This document shows, one piece after another, positions 7,573 to 8,253 of a DNA stretch of 8,253 nucleotides. Made by a program: the position numbers and the translations under genes. Numbering within the stretch: position 1 is the first letter of the stretch; every line of letters begins with the position of its first letter. This DNA comes from Candidatus Paenalcaligenes intestinipullorum (lineage in GTDB: Bacteria; Pseudomonadota; Gammaproteobacteria; Burkholderiales; Burkholderiaceae_B), in contig DWUQ01000106.1 in NCBI GenBank assembly GCA_019120675.1, positions 1 through 8,253 of the forward strand, written 5' to 3'. The notes under the pieces are model-generated. The model did no database searches, was not told the origin of the DNA, and worked only from the letters and a program-made list of their open reading frames with translations.

Positions 7573-7601
7573 ATTGTAGCATTTTGCGAGCAGAGTTTAA
7601 G
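7573..7601 (-). promoter_or_regulatory. Likely sigma70-type promoter of the nuo operon
   Basis: On the minus strand, TGCTACAAT at 7581-7573 is an extended -10 element (TACAAT matches TATAAT in five of six positions and is preceded by TG plus one base). The -35 region is weak: CTTAAA at 7601-7596 with a 17-bp spacer, or TTAAAC at 7600-7595 with 16 bp. Transcription would start near 7565-7567, giving a leader of about 28 nt before the nuoA ATG at 7538. No operator could be assigned with confidence. Confidence 0.55.
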
Positions 7602-7652
7602 GGTATAACCTTAGAGTATGTCCAAAAGTTGGTCACTGACACCAAGCTGACA

Positions 7653-7713
7653 ACTCAGAGGCTGAATACTTAAGGCTTACAGGGTTAGTGTAGCAAAGAA
7701 ACAACCTCTGAGT
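7653..7713. repeat. 9-bp perfect inverted repeat in the region upstream of nuoA
   Basis: ACTCAGAGG at 7653-7661 is matched by its exact reverse complement CCTCTGAGT at 7705-7713, with 43 bp between them. The interior has no recognisable gene, RNA or terminator signature. A nearby hexamer CTGACA occurs twice at 7636-7641 and 7647-7652, 11 bp apart (about one helical turn). The role is unknown: it could be a regulator site, a relic of a mobile element, or chance. This is the only notable structure in the non-coding 7539-7752 stretch apart from the promoter and the hairpin. Confidence 0.4.
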
Positions 7714-7745
7714 GGATCTTATAGAAGAGTAGTAAATTAGTAACA

Positions 7746-7774
7746 AGGGCCTTTAAACTGCCGCTACAGGCCCT
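7746..7774 (-). terminator. Possible terminator hairpin after the permease remnant
   Basis: The arms AGGGCCT (7768-7774 as read on the minus strand) and AGGCCCT (7746-7752) form a perfect 7-bp GC-rich stem, extendable by a G-U pair, around a 15-nt loop that contains the stop codon of the remnant. The sequence after it on the minus strand is T-rich (TTGTTACTAATTT) but has no clean T run, and the loop is long, so this is only a moderate candidate for a rho-independent terminator separating the remnant from nuo transcription. Confidence 0.35.
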
Positions 7775-8253
7775 CGCCCACCACGCATCACCACATACTG
7801 CAGCGCACCGCCCAAGCACGCCCCAATCAGCCAGCCGTAGCCCACCAACTCCGCAGGGTTGGTGTGCGTCTCACCAAATAACACCGCTGTACCCGCTGTA
7901 CTAAACAAAGCCAAAAACGAGAACACCGCCGAAAAATACGCCACCATTACCAAATACACCAATGGCTCCGCCAGGATTATCCAGCACCGCATTCAATAAC
8001 AACGCCAACGCGGTGGAAGCAAAATACGTCTGCACCCCATACCAGAAAATCGCCACAATCCCCCGCACCAAAGCCGGAAAGTTTGCCCCACGCACCCCCA
8101 TACTGATGCGTGCAATCACCGGATACGGCACCCCATACAGCACACTCGGCTTGCCGCTCAGATTGACCAGCAGCATCACAATAAAGCCCGCGAGCAGAAT
8201 CCCCGCAAACACCACCCAACCGTTTAACCCATAAGAGATAAACAAGGTGGCCG
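7753..8253 (-). pseudogene. Degraded NCS1-like nucleobase/allantoin-type permease remnant, 5' end outside window
   Basis: Two overlapping frames together look like pieces of one 12-TM permease. The first frame is open from the right edge (8253) to a stop at 7901-7903. It carries SYGLNGWVVFAGILL, then VPYPVIARISMGVRGANFP and ALVRGIVAIFWYGVQTYF, which resembles the conserved early region of NCS1 transporters (uracil, allantoin or hydantoin type). The second frame (readable from about 7992 to the TAA at 7753-7755) continues with hydrophobic sequence including LVYLVMVAYF and STAGTAVLFGE, and ends with a C-terminus-like YGWLIGACLGGALQYVVM. The frame must shift between about 7900 and 7990. Only about 80 codons follow the early region, where the family has some 300, so large internal parts appear lost. 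The family assignment is from remembered motifs; the substrate cannot be told. A single sequencing error would explain the frameshift but not the shortness. Confidence 0.72.

Noticed and set aside
7539..7752. tRNA-Leu or another structured RNA expected upstream of nuoA
   Set aside because: No T-loop (GGTTCGAATCC-like) sequence, cloverleaf arms or CCA end could be found on either strand.

Overview
The window holds the 5' part of a complete-looking nuo operon (proton-pumping NADH:quinone oxidoreductase, respiratory complex I), all on the minus strand and read from right to left: nuoA, nuoB, nuoC, nuoD, nuoE, nuoF, nuoG, then the first 144 codons of nuoH cut by the left edge. Separate nuoC and nuoD genes, a 119-aa NuoA, a 158-aa NuoB and a 776-aa NuoG without the N7 cluster ligands fit a betaproteobacterium, most likely Burkholderiales (perhaps Alcaligenaceae-like). 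This is a judgement from remembered family sequences, not a search.

Layout from right to left. 8253-7753 carries a degraded membrane-permease remnant that resembles an NCS1-family nucleobase/allantoin-type transporter. It is split between two frames and far too short for the family. 7752-7539 is a 214-bp non-coding stretch with a possible terminator hairpin for the remnant, a 9-bp inverted repeat and a likely extended -10 promoter (TGCTACAAT) for nuoA. 7538-7179 is nuoA. 7178-7048 is a 131-bp gap, the only sizeable gap in the operon; it contains a possible 41-codon single-TM small ORF and two hairpins. From 7047 to 1 come nuoB-C-D-E-F-G-H, tightly packed (gaps of 29, 7, 9 or 30, -4, 15 and 1 nt).

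How the genes work together: NuoE, NuoF and NuoG form the NADH-dehydrogenase arm (FMN and Fe-S clusters N1a, N3, N1b, N4, N5). NuoB, NuoC and NuoD form the connecting module that carries cluster N2 and the quinone site. NuoA and NuoH are membrane subunits at the foot of the arm. The remaining membrane genes (nuoI-N) would be expected beyond position 1. All visible metal-binding and quinone-site residues are intact, so the complex looks functional.

I found no evidence of a previously undescribed system. The points most worth a second look are the small ORF in the nuoA-nuoB gap and the permease remnant directly upstream of the operon, where related bacteria usually have secG and a tRNA-Leu gene.
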